From Amycolatopsis alkalitolerans (GTDB taxonomy: Bacteria > Actinomycetota > Actinomycetes > Mycobacteriales > Pseudonocardiaceae), in contig NZ_VDFW01000014.1 in NCBI RefSeq assembly GCF_006152065.1, forward strand, positions 1-64,000: DNA of 64,000 nucleotides, written 5' to 3'. A program made the position numbers and the translations under genes. This document shows, piece after piece, positions 55,238 to 63,666 of the stretch (within the stretch, counting starts at the first letter, position 1; each line of letters begins with the position of its first letter). The notes under the pieces are model-generated. The model saw only the letters and a program-made list of their open reading frames with translations, had not been told where the DNA came from and did not search any database.

Positions 55238-56085
55238 GCGCGCTCGTGACCGCCGGGCGAGCCGGCTTCGTCCGTGGCCGCATCGAACTCCGGCAGACCT
55301 TCACCAACGCCCAAGACCTGTGGGCCTACCTGTTCCCCGCCGTCATCCTGACGGTCGTCATGACGTTCATGCGCAACGCGGGCGTACCGGGCATGAACTT
55401 CTCGCTCGGCTCGGTGACGCTGCCCGGCGTGCTCGGCATGAACATCGCGTTCGGCGGCTTGGTCAACCTGTCGCAACAGCTGGTCACCGAACGCGAGGAC
55501 GGCACGTTGCTGCGGGCGAAGGCGGTGCCGAACGGGATGGTCGGCTACCTCATCGGCAAGATCGTCCAGGTGTCCGGGATGTCACTGGTCGCGTGCGCGC
55601 TGGTGCTGATCCCCGGATTGTTCGTGCTGCACGGGCTCGACCTGGGCGGCACCGGGTGGCTGGCGCTGCTCGGCGTGATCGTGCTGGGGCTCGTCGCGAC
55701 GATGCCGCTGGGCGCGATCCTCGGCTCGCTGATGTCCAGTCCCCGCAGTATGGGCCTGGTGATGCTGCCGATCATGGGCATGGTCGGTATCTCCGGGATC
55801 TTCTACCCCATCACCAGCCTGCCGAGCTGGGTGCAGGGCTTCGGCCAGGTGTTCCCGATCTACTGGCTGGGCCTCGGCATGCGCTCGGCGATGCTGCCGG
55901 ACGCGCTGTCGGCGGTCGAGATCGGACATTCGTGGCGGCATCTGGAGACGGTCGGCGTACTGGGCGCGTGGGCGGTGGCCGGGCTGATCCTGGCGCCGAT
56001 GGTGTTGCGCAGGATGGCCCGCCGCGAGTCCGGCTCCGCCGTGGCCGCTCGCCGGGAGAAAGCGCTGCAGCGGATGCCACGATGA
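55234..56085 (+). CDS. ABC-2-type transporter permease (DrrB-like)
   Basis: A 283-residue membrane subunit with six predicted helices and the ABC-2 permease pattern: RQTFTNAQDLWAYLFPAVIL at the N terminus, QQLVTEREDGTLLRAKAVP in the cytoplasmic loop, and FYPITSLPSWVQGFGQVFPI before the last helices. Its partner is the ATPase upstream (ATGA overlap) and its stop overlaps the XRE gene, giving a three-gene coupled operon. Substrate unknown. Confidence 0.9.
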   Translation: MSALVTAGRAGFVRGRIELRQTFTNAQDLWAYLFPAVILTVVMTFMRNAGVPGMNFSLGSVTLPGVLGMNIAFGGLVNLSQQLVTEREDGTLLRAKAVPNGMVGYLIGKIVQVSGMSLVACALVLIPGLFVLHGLDLGGTGWLALLGVIVLGLVATMPLGAILGSLMSSPRSMGLVMLPIMGMVGISGIFYPITSLPSWVQGFGQVFPIYWLGLGMRSAMLPDALSAVEIGHSWRHLETVGVLGAWAVAGLILAPMVLRRMARRESGSAVAARREKALQRMPR

Positions 56086-56315
56086 GCGAGACGATCTACA
56101 ACCGGATCGCGATGCTGCGCGCCGAGCGCGGGATTTCGCGGCGCCAGCTGGCCGAGGCGCTCGGTGTGCACTACCAGACGATCGGCTACCTCGAACGCGG
56201 TGAGTACAGCCCGAGCCTTTACCTGGCACTGAAGATCGCGAAGCACTTCGAGGTCGGCGTGGAGGTGATCTTCTCCACAGAGCCGTTCCCGCGGCTGGGC
56301 GAGCGGTCGGCCTGA
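56082..56315 (+). CDS. Small XRE-family helix-turn-helix regulator
   Basis: A 77-residue single-domain Cro/CI-type DNA-binding protein: ISRRQLAEALGVHYQTIGYL is the helix-turn-helix, followed by ERGEYSPSLYLALKIAKHF and an EVIFSTEPF tail. This compact form is commonly found with ABC or membrane-protein genes that it controls. It is translationally coupled to the permease and ends 36 nt before cobN. It likely binds the CTACAT/ATGTAG dyad at the head of its operon. Confidence 0.9.
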   Translation: MSETIYNRIAMLRAERGISRRQLAEALGVHYQTIGYLERGEYSPSLYLALKIAKHFEVGVEVIFSTEPFPRLGERSA

Positions 56316-56351
56316 GTCACCTACAGTGAGAGGCGACGAAGGAGGCCCCGC

Positions 56352-59300
56352 GTGATCCTGTTGTTGTCCACTTCGGACACCGATCTGCTGTGTGCGCGTG
56401 CCAGTGCGGCCGGTTATCGGTTGGGGAATCCGGCGCGGTTGGGTGTGGGTGAGTTGCCCGCGTTGCTGGAGGGGGTGCGGGTGGTGGTGGTGCGCATTCT
56501 GGGTTCGGCGCGGACGTGGGGGGAGGGCCTGGATGCGGTGCGGGCGTGTGGGGCGCAGGTGGTGGTGCTGGGTGGGGAGCAGGTGCCGGATGCGGAGTTG
56601 ATGGGGTTGTCCACGGTGCCGGCCGGGATCGCGACGCAGGCGCATGCGTATCTGGCGCAGGGTGGGCCGGAGAATCTGACCCAGTTGCACCGGTTCCTGG
56701 CCGATACGTTGTTGTTGACCGGGGAGGGTTTCGACCCGCCCACACCGCAGCCGGTGTGGGGGGCGCTCGACCGGGAGCCGCGGCGTAGCGAGGGCCCGGT
56801 GGTGGGGATCGTGTATTACCGGGCGCATCACCTGTCGGGCAATACCGGGTTCGTCGAGGCGCTCGCGGCCGCGGTGGAGGACGCGGGCGGGCAGGCGATG
56901 CCGGTGTATTGCGCCTCGTTGCGGGCGCGGGAGCCGGAGATGATGGCCGCCTTGGGCGGGGTCGACGCGCTTTTGGTCACGGTGCTCGCGGCGGGCGGTA
57001 CCCGGCCCTCGACGGTGGGGGCCGGTGGGGACGAGCAGGCGTGGGACGTGGCGGAGATGGCGGCCCTGGACATCCCGATCCTGCAGGCACTGTGTTTGAC
57101 CAGCGACCGCGCGACCTGGGCGGGCAACGATGAGGGGCTGTCCCCGTTGGACGCCGGGAACCAGATGGCGGTGCCCGAGTTCGACGGCCGGATCATCACC
57201 GTCCCGTTCTCCTTCAAAGAACTCGACCCCGACGGGCTACCCCGCTATGTGCCCGACGCCGAACGCGCGGCGCGGGTGGCACGCATCGCCGTCGCGCACG
57301 CCCGGCTGCGCCACACCCCACCGCCCCACCGTCGCGTCGCGCTGATGCTCTCGGCCTACCCGACCAAGCATTCCCGCGTGGGCAACGCCGTGGGCCTGGA
57401 CACCCCCGCGTCGGCGGTGGCCCTGCTGCGCCGCATGACTTCCGCGGGCTACGACCTCGGCGAATCATTCCCCGGGGTGGCCTGCGGGGACGGGGACGAG
57501 CTGATCCACGCCCTGATCGCGGCGGGCGGGCAGGACCCAGACTGGCTGACCGAGGAACAACTTGCCGCCAACCCGATCCGGGTCCCCACCGCCCGCTACC
57601 GAGACTGGTTCGCCGCGCTACCGCAGGATCTGCGCGGGGACATGGAACGGCACTGGGGCCCGCCACCCGGGTCGCTGTATGTCGACGACGGGGACATCGT
57701 GCTCGCCTGCCTGCGGGCCGGGAACGTGGTGCTGATGATCCAACCGCCCCGCGGGTTCGGGGAGAACCCGATCGCGATCTACCACAACCCCGATCTGCCA
57801 CCCAGCCACCACTACCTGGCCGCCTACCGGTGGCTGGAAGAGGAGTTCGGCGCGCACGCGATCGTGCACCTGGGCAAACACGGCTCCCTGGAATGGCTAC
57901 CGGGCAAGACCGCGGGCCTGTCCGCCTCCTGCGCCCCCGACGCCGTACTCGGGAACCTCCCGCTGATCTACCCGTTCCTGATCAACGACCCCGGCGAGGG
58001 CGCGCAGGCCAAACGCCGCGCGCACGCCACCATCATCGACCACCTCATCCCGCCGATGGCCCGCGCCGAGTCCTACGGCGACCTCGCCCGCCTGGAACAA
58101 CTGATGGACGAGCACGCGAACATCGCCGCGATGGACCCCGCCAAACTGCCCGCGATCCGCGCCCAGATCTGGACCCTCATCCAGGCCGCGAAACTCGACC
58201 ACGACCTCGGTATCGCACAGCGCCCGCACGACGCGGAATTCGATGAGTTCCTGCTACACATCGACGGCTGGCTCTGCGAAATCAAAGACGCCCAAATCCG
58301 CGACGGCCTGCACATCCTCGGCCACGCCCCCACCGGGCAAGCCCGGGTGAACCTCGTGCTCGCGATGCTACGCGCCCAGCAAATGTGGGGCGGGCACACC
58401 GGCGCCATCCCCGGGCTCCGCTCCGCCCTCGGCCTCAAAGACGACGCACCCCTGTCCGAAGTGGACGCCATCGAGCAGACCGCGCGCGACCTGGTGCTGG
58501 GCATGGAGGCCGCCGACTGGTCACCCGAGGCGATCACCGCCGACGAGCCCGTCGCCACGGTGCTGCGGTTCGCCGCCACCGAGATCGTGCCCCGGCTCGC
58601 AGGCACCAGCGGGGAACTCGACGCCGTCCTGCACGCCCTCGACGGCGGCTACACCCCCGCCGGGCCCAGCGGATCACCCCTGCGCGGCCTGATCAACGTG
58701 CTCCCCACCGGCCGCAACTTCTACACCGTCGACCCCCGCGCCATCCCCAGCCGCCTCGCCTGGGAAACCGGCCACACCCTCGCCGACTCCCTGCTACGCC
58801 GCTACCGCGACGACACCGGGGACTGGCCCCGCTCGGTCGGCCTCTCCGTCTGGGGCACCTCCGCCATGCGCACCGGCGGCGACGACGCCGCCGAAATCCT
58901 CGCCCTGCTCGGCATACAACCCCTCTGGGACGACGCCTCCCGCCGCGTCACCGGCCTGCAACCCATCCCCCTGCCCGAACTGGGCCGCCCCCGCATCGAC
59001 GTCACCGTGCGGATCTCCGGATTCTTCCGCGACGCCTTCCCCCACGTCATCGACCTGCTCGACGACGCCGTCCGCCTCGCCGCCACCCTCGACGAACCCG
59101 TCACGGACAACTACGTCCGCGCCCACTACCTGTCCGACCTGCACGACCACGGCGACCAACGCCGCGCCACCACCAGGATCTTCGGCTCCAAACCCGGTGC
59201 CTACGGGGCCGGCCTGCTGCCCCTGATGGACTCCGGCACCTGGCGCGACGACACCGACCTCGCCGAGGTCTACGCCACCTGGGGCGGCTACGCCTACGGC

Positions 59301-59891
59301 CGCGACCTCGACGGCACACCCGCCCGGGAGGACATGGAAACCACCTACCGCCGCATCACCATCGCCGCGAAAAACACCGACACCCGCGAACACGACATCG
59401 CCGACTCCGACGACTACTACCAATACCACGGCGGCATGATCGCCTTCACCCGCGCCCTCACCGGCCACACCCCCGCCTCCTACATCGGCGACTCCACCAA
59501 CCCCAACACCATCCGAACACGATCACTCCACGAGGAAACCACCCGCGTCTTCCGCGCCCGCGTCATCAACCCCCGCTGGCTCGCCGCCATGCGCAAACAC
59601 GGCTACAAAGGCGCCTTCGAACTCGCCGCCACCGTCGACTACCTCTTCGGCTTCGACGCCACCACCGGAGTCGTCGACGACTGGATGTACCAGAAACTGT
59701 CCGAAACCTACGTGCTCGACCAGGAAAACCAGGAATTCCTCACGAAATCCAACCCCTGGGCGCTACGCGGCATCATCGAACGCCTCACCGAAGCCGCCGA
59801 CCGCGGCCTCTGGGCCCAACCCGACCCCGAACTACTCGACCAACTACGCCAGATCTACCTATGCACCGAAGGAAACCTCGAGGGCGACTAG
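56352..59891 (+). CDS. cobN: Cobaltochelatase subunit CobN
   Basis: A 1,179-residue large chelatase subunit that binds hydrogenobyrinate a,c-diamide and inserts cobalt with ATP-driven partner subunits. Family landmarks include PVVGIVYYRAHHLSGNTGF, EEFGAHAIVHLGKHGSLEWL, QMWGGHTGAIPGL and NLLPTGRNFYTVDPRAIPS-like sequence (here NVLPTGRNFYTVDPRAIPSR). Starts with GTG 56352 after a GAAGGAGG site. The expected partner is the ChlI-ChlD fusion at 39373-41292. Codon use changes along the gene: G-ending codons dominate the first several hundred bases and C-ending ones the rest. Confidence 0.96.
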   Translation: MILLLSTSDTDLLCARASAAGYRLGNPARLGVGELPALLEGVRVVVVRILGSARTWGEGLDAVRACGAQVVVLGGEQVPDAELMGLSTVPAGIATQAHAYLAQGGPENLTQLHRFLADTLLLTGEGFDPPTPQPVWGALDREPRRSEGPVVGIVYYRAHHLSGNTGFVEALAAAVEDAGGQAMPVYCASLRAREPEMMAALGGVDALLVTVLAAGGTRPSTVGAGGDEQAWDVAEMAALDIPILQALCLTSDRATWAGNDEGLSPLDAGNQMAVPEFDGRIITVPFSFKELDPDGLPRYVPDAERAARVARIAVAHARLRHTPPPHRRVALMLSAYPTKHSRVGNAVGLDTPASAVALLRRMTSAGYDLGESFPGVACGDGDELIHALIAAGGQDPDWLTEEQLAANPIRVPTARYRDWFAALPQDLRGDMERHWGPPPGSLYVDDGDIVLACLRAGNVVLMIQPPRGFGENPIAIYHNPDLPPSHHYLAAYRWLEEEFGAHAIVHLGKHGSLEWLPGKTAGLSASCAPDAVLGNLPLIYPFLINDPGEGAQAKRRAHATIIDHLIPPMARAESYGDLARLEQLMDEHANIAAMDPAKLPAIRAQIWTLIQAAKLDHDLGIAQRPHDAEFDEFLLHIDGWLCEIKDAQIRDGLHILGHAPTGQARVNLVLAMLRAQQMWGGHTGAIPGLRSALGLKDDAPLSEVDAIEQTARDLVLGMEAADWSPEAITADEPVATVLRFAATEIVPRLAGTSGELDAVLHALDGGYTPAGPSGSPLRGLINVLPTGRNFYTVDPRAIPSRLAWETGHTLADSLLRRYRDDTGDWPRSVGLSVWGTSAMRTGGDDAAEILALLGIQPLWDDASRRVTGLQPIPLPELGRPRIDVTVRISGFFRDAFPHVIDLLDDAVRLAATLDEPVTDNYVRAHYLSDLHDHGDQRRATTRIFGSKPGAYGAGLLPLMDSGTWRDDTDLAEVYATWGGYAYGRDLDGTPAREDMETTYRRITIAAKNTDTREHDIADSDDYYQYHGGMIAFTRALTGHTPASYIGDSTNPNTIRTRSLHEETTRVFRARVINPRWLAAMRKHGYKGAFELAATVDYLFGFDATTGVVDDWMYQKLSETYVLDQENQEFLTKSNPWALRGIIERLTEAADRGLWAQPDPELLDQLRQIYLCTEGNLEGD

Positions 59892-59900
59892 GACCGCGGG

Positions 59901-60608
59901 ATGGGTCACATGACTCCGAACGACTATGACAGTTTCGCCGAGGCTTACACGGCCGAGAACGAGACCAGCATCGTCAACGCCCACTACGAGCGGCCCGCGA
60001 TGCTGGACCTCGCCGGGGACGTGGCCGGCAGGCGGATCCTCGACGCCGGCTGCGGCTCGGGCCCGTTGTTCGCGGCTCTGCGCGACCGAGGTGCAATCGT
60101 GACCGGCATCGACGTGAGCGCGCGGATGCTGGAGTTCGCCCGGCGGAGGCTTGGCGCCGGGGCGGACCTGCGGATCGCCGACCTGGCCGAACCGCTGCCC
60201 TTGCCCGACGGCGCGTTCGACGACGTCGTCGCGTCCCTGGTTCTGCACTACCTGAAGGACTGGGGGCCGCCGCTCACCGAGCTACGGCGCGTGCTGGCGC
60301 CCGGCGGCCGGCTCATCGTCTCCGTCGACCATCCGTTTGTCAGCTATGCCATCCAGCGCGAGACCAGCTATTTCGAGACCTACCAGTGGACCTTCGAATG
60401 GACCATGGGCGACCGGACGGTCCCGATGAGTTTCTGGAACCGGCCGCTGCACGCGATGATCGACGCCTTCACGGCCGCCGGCTTCCGCATCGCCGTCACC
60501 AGCGAACCGCAGCCCGTGCCGGCCGCGCGTGAGCTGTCGCCCGAGGAGTTCCGCAGGCTCTCGACCGGCCCGTGCTTCCTGTTCTTCGTCCTGCAGCGGG
60601 ATGGTTAG
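59901..60608 (+). CDS. Class I SAM-dependent methyltransferase
   Basis: A 235-residue Rossmann-fold methyltransferase with motif I ILDAGCGSGPLFAAL (about 46-60), an acidic residue at the end of strand 2 (VTGIDVSARML) and FDDVVASLVLHYLKDW. This is the Methyltransf_11/UbiE-like type acting on small molecules; substrate unknown. It begins 9 nt after cobN, perhaps by read-through, but is not a recognised cobalamin enzyme. An ATG at 59910 is an alternative start. It ends overlapping the convergent VOC gene by 4 nt. Confidence 0.88.
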   Translation: MGHMTPNDYDSFAEAYTAENETSIVNAHYERPAMLDLAGDVAGRRILDAGCGSGPLFAALRDRGAIVTGIDVSARMLEFARRRLGAGADLRIADLAEPLPLPDGAFDDVVASLVLHYLKDWGPPLTELRRVLAPGGRLIVSVDHPFVSYAIQRETSYFETYQWTFEWTMGDRTVPMSFWNRPLHAMIDAFTAAGFRIAVTSEPQPVPAARELSPEEFRRLSTGPCFLFFVLQRDG

Positions 60609-60979
60609 GTCCTGACCCACAGGCAGAACGGGTGCCCCGCTGGGTCGAGGTAGACACGGGTGTCGTCCTGCGGCTGGAATTCCGCGAGAACCGCGCCCGC
60701 CGCCTCGACGATCGCCCCGGTGGCTTCGAGATCGTCCACTTCGAAGTCGAGGTGGAGTTGCATCTGTTGCTCGTCCGGGCGCGAGGGCCAGATCGGCGGA
60801 CTGTAGCGCGGTTCGAGCTGGAACGACAGGCCGGCGCCGCCGCCCTCGGGCCGCAGCGTGACCCAGGTGGGGTCCTCGCTGGCGACCGGCCAGCCGAGGA
60901 ACGCGCGATAGAACTCGGCGAGCCCGCGCGGGTCGGGAGTGTCCAGGACGGTGGAGGTCAGGTTGAACCGTGTGCTCAC
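60605..60979 (-). CDS. VOC (glyoxalase/bleomycin-resistance-like) family protein
   Basis: A 124-residue single-chain protein with two beta-alpha-beta-beta-beta modules: VLDTPDPRGLAEFYRAFLGW in the first, LHLDFEVDDLEATGAIVEAAGA and VYLDPAGHPFCLW in the second. The metal-binding His/Glu set is only partly preserved, so it may be a binding protein instead of a true glyoxalase. The GTG at 60979 overlaps the stop of the histidine-kinase gene, so it is the last gene of that operon. Confidence 0.85.
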   Translation of the reverse strand: MSTRFNLTSTVLDTPDPRGLAEFYRAFLGWPVASEDPTWVTLRPEGGGAGLSFQLEPRYSPPIWPSRPDEQQMQLHLDFEVDDLEATGAIVEAAGAVLAEFQPQDDTRVYLDPAGHPFCLWVRT

Positions 60980-62334
60980 GGTTCGTAGCGTAAGCCGTGC
61001 CGCGGCAGCGTGATGGTGAAAGCCGCGCCGCCCTCCGGCGCGGGGCCCGCGGTGATCGTGCCGCCCATCCGGGTCACCAGGCCGTGCGCCAGCGCCAGCC
61101 CGATCCCCGAGCCGACCGGGCGCCGACCGCGGTACTTCGCGTTCAGGGCGCCGCGTTCGAAGGCCACCGCGTAGTCTTCCGGCGCCAGGCCGGGCCCGCC
61201 GTCTCGCACCTGGAGGACTCCCGCAGCGCTCAGCGACAAGGTGAGGGCTGGCGCGACGCGCAGGGCGTTTTCCGCCAGCCCGTCCAGTACCTGGCGCAAC
61301 CGCCGCGCGTCGGCCACCGCGAAGACCGGGTGCGGCGGAAGCTCGAGCCGGAACGCCGCCCCGGCCCGCTCACACCGCGCCCGCCACACGTCGGCGCAGC
61401 GTCGCACCGTGTCGGTCAGGTCGATCTCCGCGAGGTCGAGGCGGAACTCGTCCGCACCGAGCCGCGCCAGGTCCAGCAGATCGCTCACCAGCCGCTCCAG
61501 CCGCTGCGACTCGCGCTGGATCGTCTGCCCCGCCTGCCGCGCCTCGTCCCCCGAAACGACGCCGTCGGCCAGCGACTCGGCGAATCCGTGCACGGCGGTC
61601 AGCGGAGTCCGCAGCTCGTGGGAAACCGACAGCAGGAACTCCCGCTGCCGCGACTCACTCTGTTGCAGCGCCGCGGAAAGCTCGTTGACCGCGGTCGCCA
61701 CCTCGGCCACCTCCGCCGGCCCCTCGACGGGCGCCCGCAGGTCTCGCCGCCCCTGCCGCATCGTCGCCGCGACACTCGCGGTCCGGCGCAGCGGCCGCGC
61801 GAGCAGCCGCCCCAGCACGAGCCCGGCCGCGGCCGCGACCAGCAGCCCGGCCCCGAGCGCGAACAGGATGTTGCGCACCAGCGCGCGTTGCGTGGCCGCG
61901 CCCATTCGCACCGGTTCCACGAGCGCGAACCCCGATCCCTCGCCGGCTCCGCGCGCTTCGACGAGGTACTCCTGCCCAGCCACGCTCCGGGTCACCGAGA
62001 TCGACTGGCCCGGCGCGATCCCGGTCAACCCCGCGTCGGTGGCGGCCCGGACCGCGAGCGGGTCACCCGTGGTCAGTCGCGGCCGCATCAGCACGACGGA
62101 AATCCCTTGCCCCCGAACCACATCGGCGGCCTTCGCGAGCCCGACGCGCGAACCGAGCCCGGTTTCGCCAATCTGGCTGGCGAGCACATTCGCCTGCGCC
62201 GCAAGGGAGTTCCGCAACACGTCCGTCCCGGTGCGCCGGACGAGCCCCGCCGCGACGAGACCGGCGACGAGCACCGCGATCCCGGCGACCGCGAGACACA
62301 CCACGGTGATCCGGAACGCGAGCGAGCGCCGCAT
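60976..62334 (-). CDS. Membrane sensor histidine kinase
   Basis: A 452-residue kinase with two transmembrane helices (about 10-32 and 158-180), an extracytoplasmic sensor region between them, a HAMP segment, the H-box SVSHELRTPLTAVHGFAESL (about 240-259), and an ATPase domain with N-box-like GLAENALRVAP, G1 VRDGGPGLAPED and G2 GSGIGLALAHGLV. ATG 62334 overlaps the response-regulator stop (TGATG); a GTG at 62337 is possible. It forms a two-component pair with the regulator just upstream. Confidence 0.93.
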   Translation of the reverse strand: MRRSLAFRITVVCLAVAGIAVLVAGLVAAGLVRRTGTDVLRNSLAAQANVLASQIGETGLGSRVGLAKAADVVRGQGISVVLMRPRLTTGDPLAVRAATDAGLTGIAPGQSISVTRSVAGQEYLVEARGAGEGSGFALVEPVRMGAATQRALVRNILFALGAGLLVAAAAGLVLGRLLARPLRRTASVAATMRQGRRDLRAPVEGPAEVAEVATAVNELSAALQQSESRQREFLLSVSHELRTPLTAVHGFAESLADGVVSGDEARQAGQTIQRESQRLERLVSDLLDLARLGADEFRLDLAEIDLTDTVRRCADVWRARCERAGAAFRLELPPHPVFAVADARRLRQVLDGLAENALRVAPALTLSLSAAGVLQVRDGGPGLAPEDYAVAFERGALNAKYRGRRPVGSGIGLALAHGLVTRMGGTITAGPAPEGGAAFTITLPRHGLRYEP

Positions 62335-63002
62335 CACGCACCGTCCGCCGCGTAGCCGACTCCGCGCACCGTCCTGATCGGACTCATTTCGCCGAGTTTG
62401 GCACGCAGCTGCGCGATGTGCACGTCCACCGTCCGGGTCCCCGCCGAGGCCGCGTAACCCCAGACGGCACTGAGCAACTGCCCGCGCTCGAACACCCGTC
62501 CCGGCTGCCGCAGCAGCTGAGCCAGCAGGTCGAACTCGGTCGAGGTCAGCGCGACCTCCCGATCGCCCGCCCAGGCCCGCCGCTGCCCGATGTCCAGCCG
62601 CACCTGGCCGGCGGTCAGCACCTCCGCCGGCCCGCCCGCACCCCGGCGGAGCACCGTCCGGACCCGCAGCGCCAGCTCGCGCGGGCTGAACGGTTTCGTC
62701 ACGTAGTCGTCGGCGCCGAGTTCGAGCCCGAGCAGCCGGTCGACCTCGTCGTCGCGGGCGGTCACGAACAGCACCGGTGTCCAGTCACCGCCCGCGCGCA
62801 TGGTCCGGCAGACTTCCACACCGTCCTTACCGGACAGTCCAATGTCGAGCACGACGGCGACCGGCCGCAGCCTGCGCACGGCCGCGAGCGCCGCGTCCCC
62901 ATCGGACTCGGTGTGCACGCCGAACCCGTCGCGCCGCAGGTAGAGCGCGATGAGCTCGGCGATCGCGGTCTCGTCCTCGACGACCAGCACGAGACCAGTC
63001 AT
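62334..63002 (-). CDS. OmpR/PhoB-family response regulator
   Basis: A 222-residue regulator. The receiver domain has the acidic pair ED (residues 9-10), phospho-acceptor D53 in VVLDIGLSGKDG, and K103 in YVTKPFSPREL; the C-terminal winged helix shows STEFDLLAQLLRQPGRVF and TVDVHIAQLRAKLGEMSPIR. It is coupled to the histidine kinase and follows two small exported-protein genes in the same direction, which could be its own targets or input modules. Confidence 0.95.
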   Translation of the reverse strand: MTGLVLVVEDETAIAELIALYLRRDGFGVHTESDGDAALAAVRRLRPVAVVLDIGLSGKDGVEVCRTMRAGGDWTPVLFVTARDDEVDRLLGLELGADDYVTKPFSPRELALRVRTVLRRGAGGPAEVLTAGQVRLDIGQRRAWAGDREVALTSTEFDLLAQLLRQPGRVFERGQLLSAVWGYAASAGTRTVDVHIAQLRAKLGEMSPIRTVRGVGYAADGA

Positions 63003-63015
63003 GGCTCTCCCGGGC

Positions 63016-63192
63016 TCACGGCGAAGCGTCGCTCGCCATCTCCGAATCGATCGCGTCCAGCGTAGTCCGGATCTGGCTCAGTTCATCCTGTGGCCGCGGC
63101 GGAACCGGGGCAGCGTGGTCCTGGCAGCCGGCGCAGCCGAGGCCCACCGCGAGCAGCGCGAACCCGGTCGCGAATGCCTTGCGCCCGATCAT
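63016..63192 (-). CDS. Small putative lipoprotein
   Basis: A 58-residue protein with a lipoprotein signal: charged start MIGRKAF, hydrophobic ATGFALLAVGLG, then CAGC, where the second C (about residue 23) or the first could be the lipidated residue (LGCAGC). The mature part is only about 35 residues, acidic and unstructured-looking. It overlaps the secreted-protein gene before it (ATGA) and lies 13 nt before the response regulator. No family recognised. Confidence 0.75.
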   Translation of the reverse strand: MIGRKAFATGFALLAVGLGCAGCQDHAAPVPPRPQDELSQIRTTLDAIDSEMASDASP

Positions 63193-63587
63193 TTCGCCAC
63201 GCAGTGCGTGTTCTTGAAGTCGGTGAGCCGGTCCTGGATGGACTTCAGGTCCCCGACCCGTCCGGCGCGGCGGTCCGCACGCTGATCGAGCCGGTCGGCG
63301 ATCCTCGGATGCCCCTCGGCCCGCTGCTTGCCGACCTGGGCGCGAAGCCACGCGACCGAACCCTTGGTGTTCGCGTCGCCGTTGATCCGCGCGGTGAGCT
63401 TCGTGGTCCGGTCGACGAGCCTCGGCAGCAGGTCGGCGCACAGCTGCTGGGATTCCTCGGGGCTCAGCGTCACCTGGCCGTAGCTGGGCGGCGGGGTGGT
63501 CGTCTCGGCGGACGCCGCGGACACACCGGCGGCGAGCGCGGCGAGCACGCCGCCCCCGGCGATCGCGGCCCGGATCGAATTGCGCAT
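63189..63587 (-). CDS. Small secreted protein of unknown function
   Basis: A 132-residue protein with a classical signal peptide (MRNSIRAAIAGGGVLAALAA..., cleaved near ASA-E). The mature portion of about 105 residues is mostly helical and basic, with two cysteines (one in the QQLCADLLPRL segment, one in the C-terminal HCVAK) that could form a disulfide. It resembles actinobacterial secreted proteins without known function. First gene of the exported-protein/two-component operon, coupled to the lipoprotein gene. Confidence 0.75.
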   Translation of the reverse strand: MRNSIRAAIAGGGVLAALAAGVSAASAETTTPPPSYGQVTLSPEESQQLCADLLPRLVDRTTKLTARINGDANTKGSVAWLRAQVGKQRAEGHPRIADRLDQRADRRAGRVGDLKSIQDRLTDFKNTHCVAK

Positions 63588-63666
63588 GTCTCCTCCTTCG
63601 GTCGGCGTCGACTCTGAAGGACGAGGATTCGAAGACGGTGCGCGCTTTGTTCGGGGTTCGTAAAGA

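Noticed and set aside
58385..59929. A 514-codon plus-strand frame inside cobN
   Set aside because: It is almost wholly Arg/Pro/His, the shifted reading of C-ending cobN codons; cobN homology continues throughout.
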